This document shows, piece by piece, positions 4,860-11,433 of a DNA stretch of 11,433 nucleotides. The position numbers were made by a program, and so were the translations under genes. Below the pieces are notes generated by a model. That model saw only the letters and a list, made by a program, of their open reading frames with translations. It was not told the origin of the DNA and made no database searches. Every line of letters starts with the position of its first letter. Within the stretch, counting starts at the first letter, position 1. Source of the DNA: Hyphomicrobiales bacterium (lineage in GTDB: Bacteria > Pseudomonadota > Alphaproteobacteria > Rhizobiales > JAKIUO01); contig JALXEI010000313.1 of the NCBI GenBank assembly GCA_027069645.1, forward strand, positions 1 through 11,433, in the 5' to 3' direction.

Positions 4860-7789
4860 TTTTGCCCCCCCTTGCGGATAAAGTCACCCAGTGCGTTGAA
4901 CTTGCCGCCAAGGCCGCTGGCATAGGCCTGCCATTTTCCACGCGGCTGCTGTTCCATGCCGGGATAGGGTTTGAGAGGTTCGAATTGCGGCCAGCTTTGC
5001 TGTTCTTCATCGGGGCCGGCCTTGCGGATGCGCACGCGCAGATCGAACCAGCCCGCCTGTCCGGTGATCGGGTCGGAGTTGGAGATGTGCGGGCCGCAGG
5101 CGGTGGGCGGCAGTTCCTCGCTGATGATATGATTGAGCAGAAAGCCTTTTTGCGACTCGTTGGCCTTTTCCGACAGGGCCCAGGCACCCGCGGCCTTGCC
5201 AATGGCGTTCCAGGTCCAGACGGTGTCCGGCTCGACGGCTTCTGACAATTGCACCATACATTTGACCTTGCCGTAAGGGCTTTCCAGCCACACCCAGTCG
5301 CCATCCGTGACATTGTGTTTGACGGCAAGGATCGGGTTGATATGCAGATAGTTGTGCAAATGGATCTGCCGCAGCCAGGCATTCTGGCTGTCCCATGAAT
5401 GATACATGGCCATCGGGCGCTGGGTGAGGGCGCTCAGCGGATATTTGCCGGTATCGGTCATCTGCACTTCCAGCGGTTCATGATAGAAGGGCAGCGGGTC
5501 GAAAAAGGTCTCGATGCGCTTGCGCAGCCGTTCAGGGGGCTGTTTGCCCTTGCGCTTGCCTTCTGCCGCAAGGCGGAATTTTTGCAGATGCTCCGAATAG
5601 ATATGTACATTGATCGGCTCGGCATAGCGCGTCAGGCCATTGTTGCGTGCCCAGTACAAATAGCCCTTGTTCCAGTTGCGCATATACTGATAGGAGCGCG
5701 GCAGCTTGTGGTGAAAGACGCAATTGTTTTTCTCATACATCTCCCACTGGCGCGGGTTTGGTTCACCGCGGATGGACTTTTCCCCGAGGGTGCCACGCCA
5801 GCCGGCAAGGAAACCGATACCGGACCCCGGTTCGGTTTCGAAATTGACGATAAAATCCGGGTAGTCCTTATATTTGCGCTCGCCCTTTTCATCGACAAAT
5901 GCGGGCAGCTTCAGGCGTGTGCCCAGTTCGATCAGCACTTCCTGGAAGGGTTTGCACTCACCCTTTGGAGGCAGCACGGGAATGCGCACACTGTCCACCG
6001 GGCCGTCATATTCGCTGATCGGCCGATCCAGCATGCTCATGACGTCGTGGCGCTCCAGATAGGTGGTGTCGGGAAGGACCAGATCGGCGAAGGCCGTGGT
6101 TTCCGACTGGAAGGCATCGCATACAACAAGGAACGGAATTTTATATTCGCCGTTCTCGTCCCTGTCTTTGAGCATATCGCGCACGCCCGTTGTGTTCATG
6201 CTTGAGTTCCATGCCATATTGGCCATGAACAGCATCAGCGTGTCGATGGGATAGGGATCGCCGCGCCAGGCATTGGTGATGGCGTTGTGCATGAGCCCGT
6301 GCGCGGCAAGAGGGTGCTCCCATGAAAAGGCCTTGTCGAGGCGCATGGGTTCGCCCTCGTCATCGACCATCAGATCATCGGGTTCAGACGGCCAGCCCAG
6401 CGGTACGCCGTTCAGCGGTTTGCCCGGCTGTACATCATCCCAGCTTTTTGCTGTTTTCGGACAGGGAGGGATGGGGCGCGGGAAAGGCGTCTTGTGGCGA
6501 AAACCGCCGGGACGATCAATGGTGCCAAGGATGGTCATCAGTATTGAAAGGGCGCGGATGGTGTGAAAACCGTTGGAGTGCGCCGCGAGCCCGCGCATGG
6601 CATGAAAAGCCACCGGATTGCCGACTACCTTGTCATGCTCTTCGTCCCAGGCATCGATCCAGTTGATGGGCAGCTCGATTTTCTGGTCACGCGCCGTAAT
6701 GCCCATTTCATGCGCCAGCCGTTTGATGGTATCTTCCGGAATGCCGGTTATTTTGGCCGCCCATTCAGGGGTATAGTCCTTGACGCGCTCTTTCAGCAAT
6801 TCAAAGGCGGTGGCCACCGGTGTGCCGTCTTCCAGCTCATAGCGTCCGAGCAGGAAGGGTTCGACGCCCGGTGTCTTGTTGGAGACTTCCCTGTTGAGTT
6901 CGCGGTCCCACCAGAGTTTGTTCTGGGGATCAAAACAGCCTTCCTCGACAGGCATTTCAAAGCGTTTGAACATGCCAAATTCGTCGCTGTCCTCGTCCTG
7001 AATGACCAGTTCCGGGGCGTTGGTATAGTTGACCAGAAAATCACGATCATAAAGGCCAAGACGGATGATCTCGTTGATGAAGGCGAGAAACAAAGCGCCG
7101 TCCGTGCCCGGTTTGATCGGCACCCACTCGTCGGCAATGGCGGCATAGCCTGTACGCACAGGGTTAATGGCAATAAAGCGACCGCCGCGCCGCTTGTAGG
7201 CGGCCAGTTCGGTCTTGAGCGGGTTGGAATGGTGGTCCTCCGCTGTGCCGATCATCAGAAACAGCTTGGCCCGCTCAAGGTCCGGGCCGCCAAATTCCCA
7301 GAACGAGCCGCCTATCGTGTAGATCATGCCCGCTGCCATATTGACCGAGCAAAAACCGCCATGCGCCGCATAGTTGGGGGTGCCGAAATTTTTGGCAAAG
7401 GTACCGGTCAGCGCCTGCATCTGGTCGCGGCCGGTGAACAGGGCGAATTTTTTCGGATCGGTAGCGCGCAGATGTCCAAGGCGCTCCTCCAGCATGTCAA
7501 AGGCTTCATTCCAGCTTATGGCCTCGAATGCCCCTTCGCCGCGCTCGGCGCCGGGTTTGCGTCGCAGCGGTCTGGTGAGGCGGGCCGGGGAATATTGCTT
7601 CATGATCCCGGAGGAGCCCTTGGCGCAGATGACGCCCTTGTTCAGCGGATGATCGGGATTGCCCTCGATATAACGGATTTCCCCGTCTTTCAAAGTCACA
7701 CGGATGCCGCAACGACAGGCGCACATATAGCATGTGGTGTTTTTGACCTCGGTCGTGCCGGGTTCGATACTGGTGGATGAACTACGCAT
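4856..7789 (-). CDS. soeA: Sulfite dehydrogenase molybdopterin subunit SoeA
   Basis: A 977-residue molybdopterin oxidoreductase, the catalytic subunit predicted to oxidise sulfite to sulfate in the cytoplasm. The N-terminal [4Fe-4S] motif is complete (Cys20, Cys23, Cys27 and Cys55), and Lys57 of Cys-Ala-Lys-Gly is the usual electron-path residue. A cysteine at 147, in His-Gly-Gly-Phe-Cys-Ser-Val-Asn, sits where family members provide the molybdenum ligand. The run Thr-Gly-Arg-Asp-Gln-Met-Gln-Ala-Leu-Thr-Gly (119-129) and the Gly-Thr-Ala-Glu-Asp-His-His-Ser-Asn-Pro region are close to the SoeA sequences I remember from alphaproteobacteria. The C-terminal quarter is the molybdopterin-dinucleotide-binding domain. 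There is no twin-arginine signal, matching the cytoplasmic SoeABC type rather than periplasmic PsrA/PhsA enzymes. Length is normal. The ATG at 7789 has a weak ribosome binding site, but no other start precedes the cluster motif. It begins the soe operon; its leader holds an inverted repeat that may be an operator. Confidence 0.93.
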   Translation of the reverse strand: MRSSSTSIEPGTTEVKNTTCYMCACRCGIRVTLKDGEIRYIEGNPDHPLNKGVICAKGSSGIMKQYSPARLTRPLRRKPGAERGEGAFEAISWNEAFDMLEERLGHLRATDPKKFALFTGRDQMQALTGTFAKNFGTPNYAAHGGFCSVNMAAGMIYTIGGSFWEFGGPDLERAKLFLMIGTAEDHHSNPLKTELAAYKRRGGRFIAINPVRTGYAAIADEWVPIKPGTDGALFLAFINEIIRLGLYDRDFLVNYTNAPELVIQDEDSDEFGMFKRFEMPVEEGCFDPQNKLWWDRELNREVSNKTPGVEPFLLGRYELEDGTPVATAFELLKERVKDYTPEWAAKITGIPEDTIKRLAHEMGITARDQKIELPINWIDAWDEEHDKVVGNPVAFHAMRGLAAHSNGFHTIRALSILMTILGTIDRPGGFRHKTPFPRPIPPCPKTAKSWDDVQPGKPLNGVPLGWPSEPDDLMVDDEGEPMRLDKAFSWEHPLAAHGLMHNAITNAWRGDPYPIDTLMLFMANMAWNSSMNTTGVRDMLKDRDENGEYKIPFLVVCDAFQSETTAFADLVLPDTTYLERHDVMSMLDRPISEYDGPVDSVRIPVLPPKGECKPFQEVLIELGTRLKLPAFVDEKGERKYKDYPDFIVNFETEPGSGIGFLAGWRGTLGEKSIRGEPNPRQWEMYEKNNCVFHHKLPRSYQYMRNWNKGYLYWARNNGLTRYAEPINVHIYSEHLQKFRLAAEGKRKGKQPPERLRKRIETFFDPLPFYHEPLEVQMTDTGKYPLSALTQRPMAMYHSWDSQNAWLRQIHLHNYLHINPILAVKHNVTDGDWVWLESPYGKVKCMVQLSEAVEPDTVWTWNAIGKAAGAWALSEKANESQKGFLLNHIISEELPPTACGPHISNSDPITGQAGWFDLRVRIRKAGPDEEQQSWPQFEPLKPYPGMEQQPRGKWQAYASGLGGKFNALGDFIRKGGQK

Positions 7790-7800
7790 AGTTACGGATA

Positions 7801-7835
7801 TTAAATCAGTCTATACGAATATTCAAATGATTTAA
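7801..7835 (-). promoter_or_regulatory. Inverted repeat in the soeA leader, candidate operator
   Basis: TTAAATCA (7801-7808) and TGATTTAA (7828-7835) are perfect inverted repeats 19 bases apart, with a GAATATTC palindrome (7817-7824) between them. The block is AT-rich in a GC-rich setting, starts 12 bases upstream of the soeA ATG, and would overlap any promoter or early transcript. This fits a dimeric regulator site, though no known regulator can be assigned. Confidence 0.4.
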
Positions 7836-7848
7836 AAGGTTATCATTG

Positions 7849-7883
7849 CCGCACGCTCCCGCAGGCTCCCGGCCGTGCGGGAG
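7849..7883. other. Alternative hairpins between the START gene and soeA
   Basis: Two mutually exclusive stems can form: CCGCACG (7849-7855) with CGTGCGG (7874-7880), or CTCCCGCA (7856-7863) with TGCGGGAG (7876-7883). They lie just past the stop of the START gene. No good U-tract follows on the minus strand, so it is at best a weak terminator or attenuator-like fold ahead of soeA. Confidence 0.35.
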
Positions 7884-7899
7884 AAAAGGATTTCTTCGG

Positions 7900-8508
7900 C
7901 TATCGGCTGAACTGTTTTTTCAGTCCGCGCAGCGTATTGAGTACCATATCGGTGGCCACCGGCATGACCAGTACGGCGGGGAGCAGGCCCCCCGGATTTG
8001 AAAACTGGGTATATTGCACTTCTGTTTTGTCGCCTTTCTTCAGGAAGATCCACGTACTTGTGAACTGTGTCATGGCCACGGCGCCGTTTCGGGCTGTTTG
8101 ACCCTCGGCTTTCTCGCCTTTGTAGATCACGCGCGATGGGTTTTCGCTGTTGCGCTTGAAATGGACCACGACATCACGGTCGGATGTTCCCATCGGCATG
8201 CCAAATCGCAAATAGAGAAAAAAATCATCCCTGTTTCCGGAGAGTTGTCTGGCCTGTTTGAGGCGGTCGATCCATTTGACCAGTTGTGCGGGGTCGGAAA
8301 ACAGGGCCAGTACCCGGGAAAGGGGGGCATCAAGGGTTACAGTGCCGCGGATATCCCGGAGAGCGCTGTCCTTGTGCGGGGAGGTATGAACAACAACACC
8401 CTCGACATTGCGAACACGTTGCCAGTCGGCAAAAGCATTGCCTGATATGAAGGTGAGTGACAGTAACACGACTGTTGCCGCGGTGAGTATTCCGGTCGGA
8501 CGAGGCAT
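7900..8508 (-). CDS. Exported START/SRPBCC-domain protein, putative lipid binding
   Basis: A 202-residue protein with a clear signal peptide: Arg3, a hydrophobic core at about 7-22, and an Ala-Phe-Ala cleavage site ending at residue 27. The mature part looks like a START-domain protein: a Trp-Gln-Arg-Val start, Val-Val-His-Thr, Ile-Arg-Gly-Thr-Val-Thr-Leu-Asp-Ala-Pro-Leu near the first helix, Lys-Trp-Ile-Asp later, and Ser-Asp-Arg-Asp-Val-Val before the last strands. START proteins hold a lipid or other hydrophobic ligand in a helix-grip pocket; the ligand here is unknown. The frame can be extended upstream to 8682, but I chose 8508 because GGAG lies seven bases before it and the signal peptide starts there. 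The gene lies 110 bp upstream of soeA on the same strand. A shared transcript is possible, but a functional link with sulfite oxidation is not evident. Confidence 0.82.
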   Translation of the reverse strand: MPRPTGILTAATVVLLSLTFISGNAFADWQRVRNVEGVVVHTSPHKDSALRDIRGTVTLDAPLSRVLALFSDPAQLVKWIDRLKQARQLSGNRDDFFLYLRFGMPMGTSDRDVVVHFKRNSENPSRVIYKGEKAEGQTARNGAVAMTQFTSTWIFLKKGDKTEVQYTQFSNPGGLLPAVLVMPVATDMVLNTLRGLKKQFSR

Positions 8509-8631
8509 TTTTTTCTCCGTCAGGTTCTGTGGTGGTCCGGGCAATACGGATTTTCGGGATCCTGGTACCAGCCGGGAGATGACAGGTCCGGCAGCCTTGC
8601 GGCGGGACATTCGACATTTCTCTGTGGTTCG

Positions 8632-8659
8632 ATAATAAGCCCCTGAATAAAAAATGCAA
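8632..8659 (-). promoter_or_regulatory. Possible sigma70-type promoter for the START gene
   Basis: On the minus strand TTGCAT (8654-8659) and TATTAT (8632-8637) are spaced by 16 bases. The -10 box matches the consensus at five of six positions, the -35 at three. It lies in an AT-rich stretch and would give a leader of about 115 bases before the start at 8508. Confidence 0.3.
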
Positions 8660-8701
8660 GTGACTATAATAAAAATATTCAATATTTATGTGGAAGTGAT
8701 T

Positions 8702-8965
8702 AGGTCATAAACTCATAAACAGGATCGAAATGGCAGGAGCATATTTGTTTTCCCGCAAGGCGCAAGTTCGCAGGAAACCTTCCGGTTTTCAAGAGCTTGC
8801 AACACAGCGGGGGAGCAAATATGCCCTGTCCGCAGGATGCCAAAAGCGCTGCAATCCGCGGCCAAAATGATCTTGCATGTACAAAAGTACGCGCGGCGAT
8901 CATTTTAACCTCGTATTTTTGCGCTTTTGGCACCATTATCGACCCTGTTTATGAGTTTATGACCT
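8702..8965. mobile_element. Non-autonomous element with 32-bp terminal inverted repeats and two internal hairpins
   Basis: The ends at 8702-8733 and 8933-8965 are inverted repeats: the first 22 bases are identical and only one mismatch and one indel occur over the rest. Inside lie two long hairpins. The left arm pairs 8739-8756 with 8807-8824 (15 of 18), then 8762-8766 with 8796-8800, then 8773-8779 with 8784-8790. The right arm pairs 8838-8849 with 8921-8932 (12 of 12), 8864-8872 with 8898-8906 (9 of 9) and 8879-8882 with 8887-8890. The whole would fold as a three-way junction. No transposase is present and I find no clear target-site duplication. A MITE derived from an insertion sequence is the simplest reading; a structured RNA is the alternative. 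Confidence 0.7.
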
Positions 8966-8993
8966 CGAACCGGACAGCACGCGGCGTTGATGG

Positions 8994-11433
8994 TCAGCCG
9001 CCTTCACCAACGACAACAAAGGGAGCCCAGCTTGTCGGGTGGGCGTTGATGCCACCTTGCCGGAGCAGGGCCAGCATGGACTGGCGCAGCGCTTCGGCCC
9101 GCCCCATATCGGGATGATCCCGGAGTGTTTTGAAGGCGTACGTTGTGAGTTTCACGGCTGCGTCGTCTCCAACAGGCCAGTGGGAGACCAGCAGGGTCCG
9201 GGCGCCGGCATAAAAGAATGCCCGTGCCAGCCCCGAGAGCGCTTCGGCGCCTGGTCTGTCACCTGCCGCCGTATTGCAGGCCGACATTACCACCCAGTCG
9301 GCATTGAGTTTCAGAGTGGATATATCCGAGGCGGTGAGCAGGCCGTCATCCACCGGACCGGCCCTCGCTGGCAGGCTGAGCGCCAGGGCCGGTTCCCCGA
9401 GACCTTGCAGATCACCGGCAACAAGGCCGTGGGTGGCAAAATAGACGATACGGTAGCGGTCGAGCGGTGCGGTTTTGACAGCCCGTTCACTGGCCTTGCG
9501 TCCAAGGCGGATCGACTGGCGGTCAATATGCAGGACTTCGGCAATGCGCAGCATTTCGGCCCGTGTGCCAGGCAATTGCGGCAGCGATCCGGCCAGCAGG
9601 TCAAGGTTGACATTGCGTCCCTTGAAATAGGCGGCATAACCGCGGGATGGTTTGCCGGATTTGCTTTTTGTCCCTGTTTCGGGCGTGCGGCGGACGGTGT
9701 GTTGCGCGGCAGGGCGGGCAAAAACCGGGTCGGCAAAACCGATCAGCGTTTCCGGGGCCGCGGGTCCGTTGTGAGCGATGCGGCGCAGCGCCTTGAGGCT
9801 GGCGACAGAGGGCAGGGTGGTGAAGGCATGGTGTCGGACCAGCCAGTCGGCATTGAGATATTTTTGATCGTCGCTTGAGCGCGGATCGGGAGCCGCGCGA
9901 ACCAGCACATGCAGGGGCAGGGCTGTAAGGGCACCGGTGGCCACTACCAGCAGATGTTTTTTGTCTGAAATAACGGGTTCGAGCGGGGCCAGCAGTTCAC
10001 TATAGAGTTCATGGGCGGTTTGCAGACTGAAACCGGTCTCTTCCTGTGTCTGATCCGGTGAAGAAACGGCAAGTCCCCGGCCGGCCGGGGCCCGCGTCAT
10101 GGTCGAGGGATCAAGTTCGCGGCGCAAGCGGGCCACGCGCTGCCGCAAGGATGCGCCGCCGGTTTTGGCGCGATGCCAGACAACCTGTTGCCGGGTTACG
10201 GCCCAGACGAAGGTTTCCGCCCCGGCAGGTTGTCTTGCCGGGGTGTCAAAAAACATCAGCAGGGCTTCTTGTGGGCCGAGCAGTGTTTGCACGGTTTTAA
10301 TATCAAGGGGAAGCGGGCGCGAAAGCGAAGCATAACGGGGAAAGCCTTTCGCCAGTTGCCGGTCGATCTCGTTCAGTCGCTTTTCCGTGGCGCTGATTTT
10401 CCTTGCCAGTTCCTGACTGTAACGGCCTGTGCCCCGCGCCCTGTTCATGCGTTCTTCAAGAATTTGCCAGGTGCCCAGTCGATCCTGGCGCTCGCGCACC
10501 AGCCGCGCCAGATCCCCCTTTCCAGCCCCCTGACGGGCAGCCATTTGCGACAGGGCGCGGGCCGCTTTCGAGGCCATTGCCCATTGCACCGTTTTGAACA
10601 TGGTGGCTGATGCTTCGGCCCTGTTTCCCTGGTGTTCGGCCTGCCGCCAGGCGGACTTGACAAGAGCGGTAAAGTACCAGTCATTGCGATCAATCTCGCT
10701 CTTTTTTCGGCCGGTCAGCAACGCTGCGTGATGGTTCTCGCGGGCGGTTTGGCGTAAACCACGTTTTTGACGCTCAATGAGAACAGAGGTCGCCTGTTGC
10801 CAGCTGTTTGTGGCCTTGCTCCACTCTCCGGCCCGAAAATAAAGCCGGGCCAGATTGTTGTAACCGGTCGCCAGCAACGGATGATTTTTGCCGTGAATGT
10901 TTTTCCAGATGGCGAGGCTGCGCCGGTAAAGCTTTTCGGCCTCTGCACGGTGCCCCTGTGCTTCCAGCAGTCCGGCGAGATTATTGAGGCTGGCCGCCAC
11001 ATCATTGTGATGGCGACCCAGGGAGATTTCGCGTATTTTCAGGCTGCGGCGATAGAGCGGTGCGGCTTCATCAAAACGTTTTTGACGTTCCATCAGGGCG
11101 GCGAGATTGTTAAGGGCAACAGCCACGCGCGGGTGATCCGGTCCCAGCGCTTTTTCCCAGATTTGAAGAGCATGACGGAACAGTTGTTCAGCCTGCTTCA
11201 CCTTGCCTTTTTGCAGATAGAACAGGGCCAGATTGTTGACGCTGGCAGCGACAAGCGGGTGAGCCTTGCCGAGTTTTACGGTGCGTATGCGCAATGCCCG
11301 ACCGAACAGCGCCGCCGCCTGGTCATAGCGCTGCATTTTCTGATAGAGGGCCGCGAGATTATTCAGGCTTGTGGCGACATCGGGATGATCGGGACCCCGT
11401 TTTTTTTCATGAAGGTCAAGCGCCTTTTTATAC
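8994..11433 (-). CDS. TPR-CHAT protein (caspase-like), 5' end outside window
   Basis: The last 812 residues are visible; the frame is open to the window edge, so the start is missing. The first visible part has five tandem 42-residue TPR units of the kinesin-light-chain type, each opening with Asn-Asn-Leu-Ala (units begin at 11363, 11237, 11111, 10985 and 10859), with part of another before them. A charged, probably coiled-coil linker follows (roughly 10540-10340). The C-terminal CHAT domain carries the catalytic pair expected for a caspase-like cysteine protease: His in Ala-Thr-His-Gly (9429-9431) and Cys in Ser-Ala-Cys-Asn-Thr-Ala (9276-9278), then a His-Trp-Pro-Val strand near the end. Both catalytic residues are intact, so an active protease is likely. 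Such proteins act by protein-binding TPRs and proteolysis of partners; the substrate is unknown. Nothing in view shows a Craspase-type effector partner. Confidence 0.88.
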   Translation of the reverse strand, partial: YKKALDLHEKKRGPDHPDVATSLNNLAALYQKMQRYDQAAALFGRALRIRTVKLGKAHPLVAASVNNLALFYLQKGKVKQAEQLFRHALQIWEKALGPDHPRVAVALNNLAALMERQKRFDEAAPLYRRSLKIREISLGRHHNDVAASLNNLAGLLEAQGHRAEAEKLYRRSLAIWKNIHGKNHPLLATGYNNLARLYFRAGEWSKATNSWQQATSVLIERQKRGLRQTARENHHAALLTGRKKSEIDRNDWYFTALVKSAWRQAEHQGNRAEASATMFKTVQWAMASKAARALSQMAARQGAGKGDLARLVRERQDRLGTWQILEERMNRARGTGRYSQELARKISATEKRLNEIDRQLAKGFPRYASLSRPLPLDIKTVQTLLGPQEALLMFFDTPARQPAGAETFVWAVTRQQVVWHRAKTGGASLRQRVARLRRELDPSTMTRAPAGRGLAVSSPDQTQEETGFSLQTAHELYSELLAPLEPVISDKKHLLVVATGALTALPLHVLVRAAPDPRSSDDQKYLNADWLVRHHAFTTLPSVASLKALRRIAHNGPAAPETLIGFADPVFARPAAQHTVRRTPETGTKSKSGKPSRGYAAYFKGRNVNLDLLAGSLPQLPGTRAEMLRIAEVLHIDRQSIRLGRKASERAVKTAPLDRYRIVYFATHGLVAGDLQGLGEPALALSLPARAGPVDDGLLTASDISTLKLNADWVVMSACNTAAGDRPGAEALSGLARAFFYAGARTLLVSHWPVGDDAAVKLTTYAFKTLRDHPDMGRAEALRQSMLALLRQGGINAHPTSWAPFVVVGEGG
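10740..11363 (-). repeat. Tandem 126-bp repeats encoding TPR units
   Basis: In-frame repeats with a 126-base period, each starting with codons for Asn-Asn-Leu-Ala at 11363, 11237, 11111, 10985 and 10859; the last unit is degenerate. Repeats have diverged in sequence but not in length, as expected for old protein-level TPR repeats rather than recent slippage. Confidence 0.75.

Larger units (their letters stand above)
8509..8993. other. Gene-free stretch between the TPR-CHAT and START genes
   Basis: I see no real gene here. The stretch holds the START gene leader and putative promoter, then the structured inverted-repeat element at 8702-8965, then 28 bases up to the TPR-CHAT stop. Reading frames crossing the element exist on both strands, but each simply reads through the terminal repeats and has no recognisable domain. 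Confidence 0.6.

Noticed and set aside
6563..7780. Long plus-strand reading frame of 405 codons opposite soeA
   Set aside because: It is the antisense shadow of the well-supported soeA gene and has no recognisable domain; long shadows are common in GC-rich DNA.
4856..7789. Formate dehydrogenase or periplasmic polysulfide/thiosulfate reductase
   Set aside because: There is no twin-arginine signal, no in-frame TGA for selenocysteine, and the sequence matches the SoeA pattern around the cluster and molybdenum regions.
8509..8682. N-terminal extension of the START protein
   Set aside because: The 58 extra residues would bury a good signal peptide, and the only good ribosome binding site is just before 8508.
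8797..9117. Plus-strand frame crossing the right end of the structured element into the TPR-CHAT gene
   Set aside because: It reads through the terminal repeat and into the antisense of the CHAT domain. The similar ending Pro-Val-Tyr-Glu-Phe-Met-Thr of the opposite-strand frame is explained by the inverted repeat, not by homology.
8994..11433. Craspase (gRAMP with TPR-CHAT) system
   Set aside because: No CRISPR array, gRAMP or Cas7-like gene is in view; TPR-CHAT proteins are common outside such systems.

Overview
The window looks like part of an alphaproteobacterial chromosome of moderately high GC. I infer this from the SoeABC-type proteins, the codon use and a repeat of the CCGGGATCCAGGG kind that is common in alphaproteobacterial genomes; the genus cannot be read from the sequence. 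Every gene I can support lies on the minus strand, so transcription runs from high to low coordinates. No tRNA, rRNA, CRISPR array or complete insertion sequence is visible.

In transcription order the layout is as follows. (1) A 5'-truncated TPR-CHAT protein (11433 to 8994) with kinesin-light-chain-type TPR repeats and a C-terminal caspase-like CHAT domain. (2) A gene-free stretch holding a 264-bp element (8702-8965) with about 32-bp terminal inverted repeats enclosing two further long hairpins, plus a putative promoter. (3) A secreted START-domain (lipid-transfer-like) protein (8508 to 7900). (4) A sulfite dehydrogenase locus: soeA (7789 to 4856), a 224-bp insertion-like spacer carrying a possible 75-codon coupled ORF, soeB (4635 to 3907), a four-helix-bundle protein (3849 to 3466) and soeC (3454 to 2477). 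(5) A 141-bp inverted-repeat element (2261-2401) with a smaller hairpin (2416-2439) next to it. (6) A low-GC Imm22-like immunity gene (2194 to 1820) with no toxin in view. (7) A DUF2339 multi-spanning membrane protein (1580 to 1) running off the window.

The functional core is the soe operon. SoeA (molybdopterin, one FeS cluster), SoeB (four FeS clusters) and SoeC (eight-helix quinone-side anchor) should form a membrane-bound complex on the cytoplasmic face that oxidises sulfite to sulfate and passes electrons to the quinone pool. The operon is unusual in being interrupted twice: by an inverted-repeat-bounded spacer between soeA and soeB, and by a four-helix-bundle gene whose stop codon overlaps the ribosome binding site of soeC. 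Around it are an orphan immunity gene, a CHAT protease-like gene and three structured inverted-repeat elements, which suggests a region that has collected insertions.
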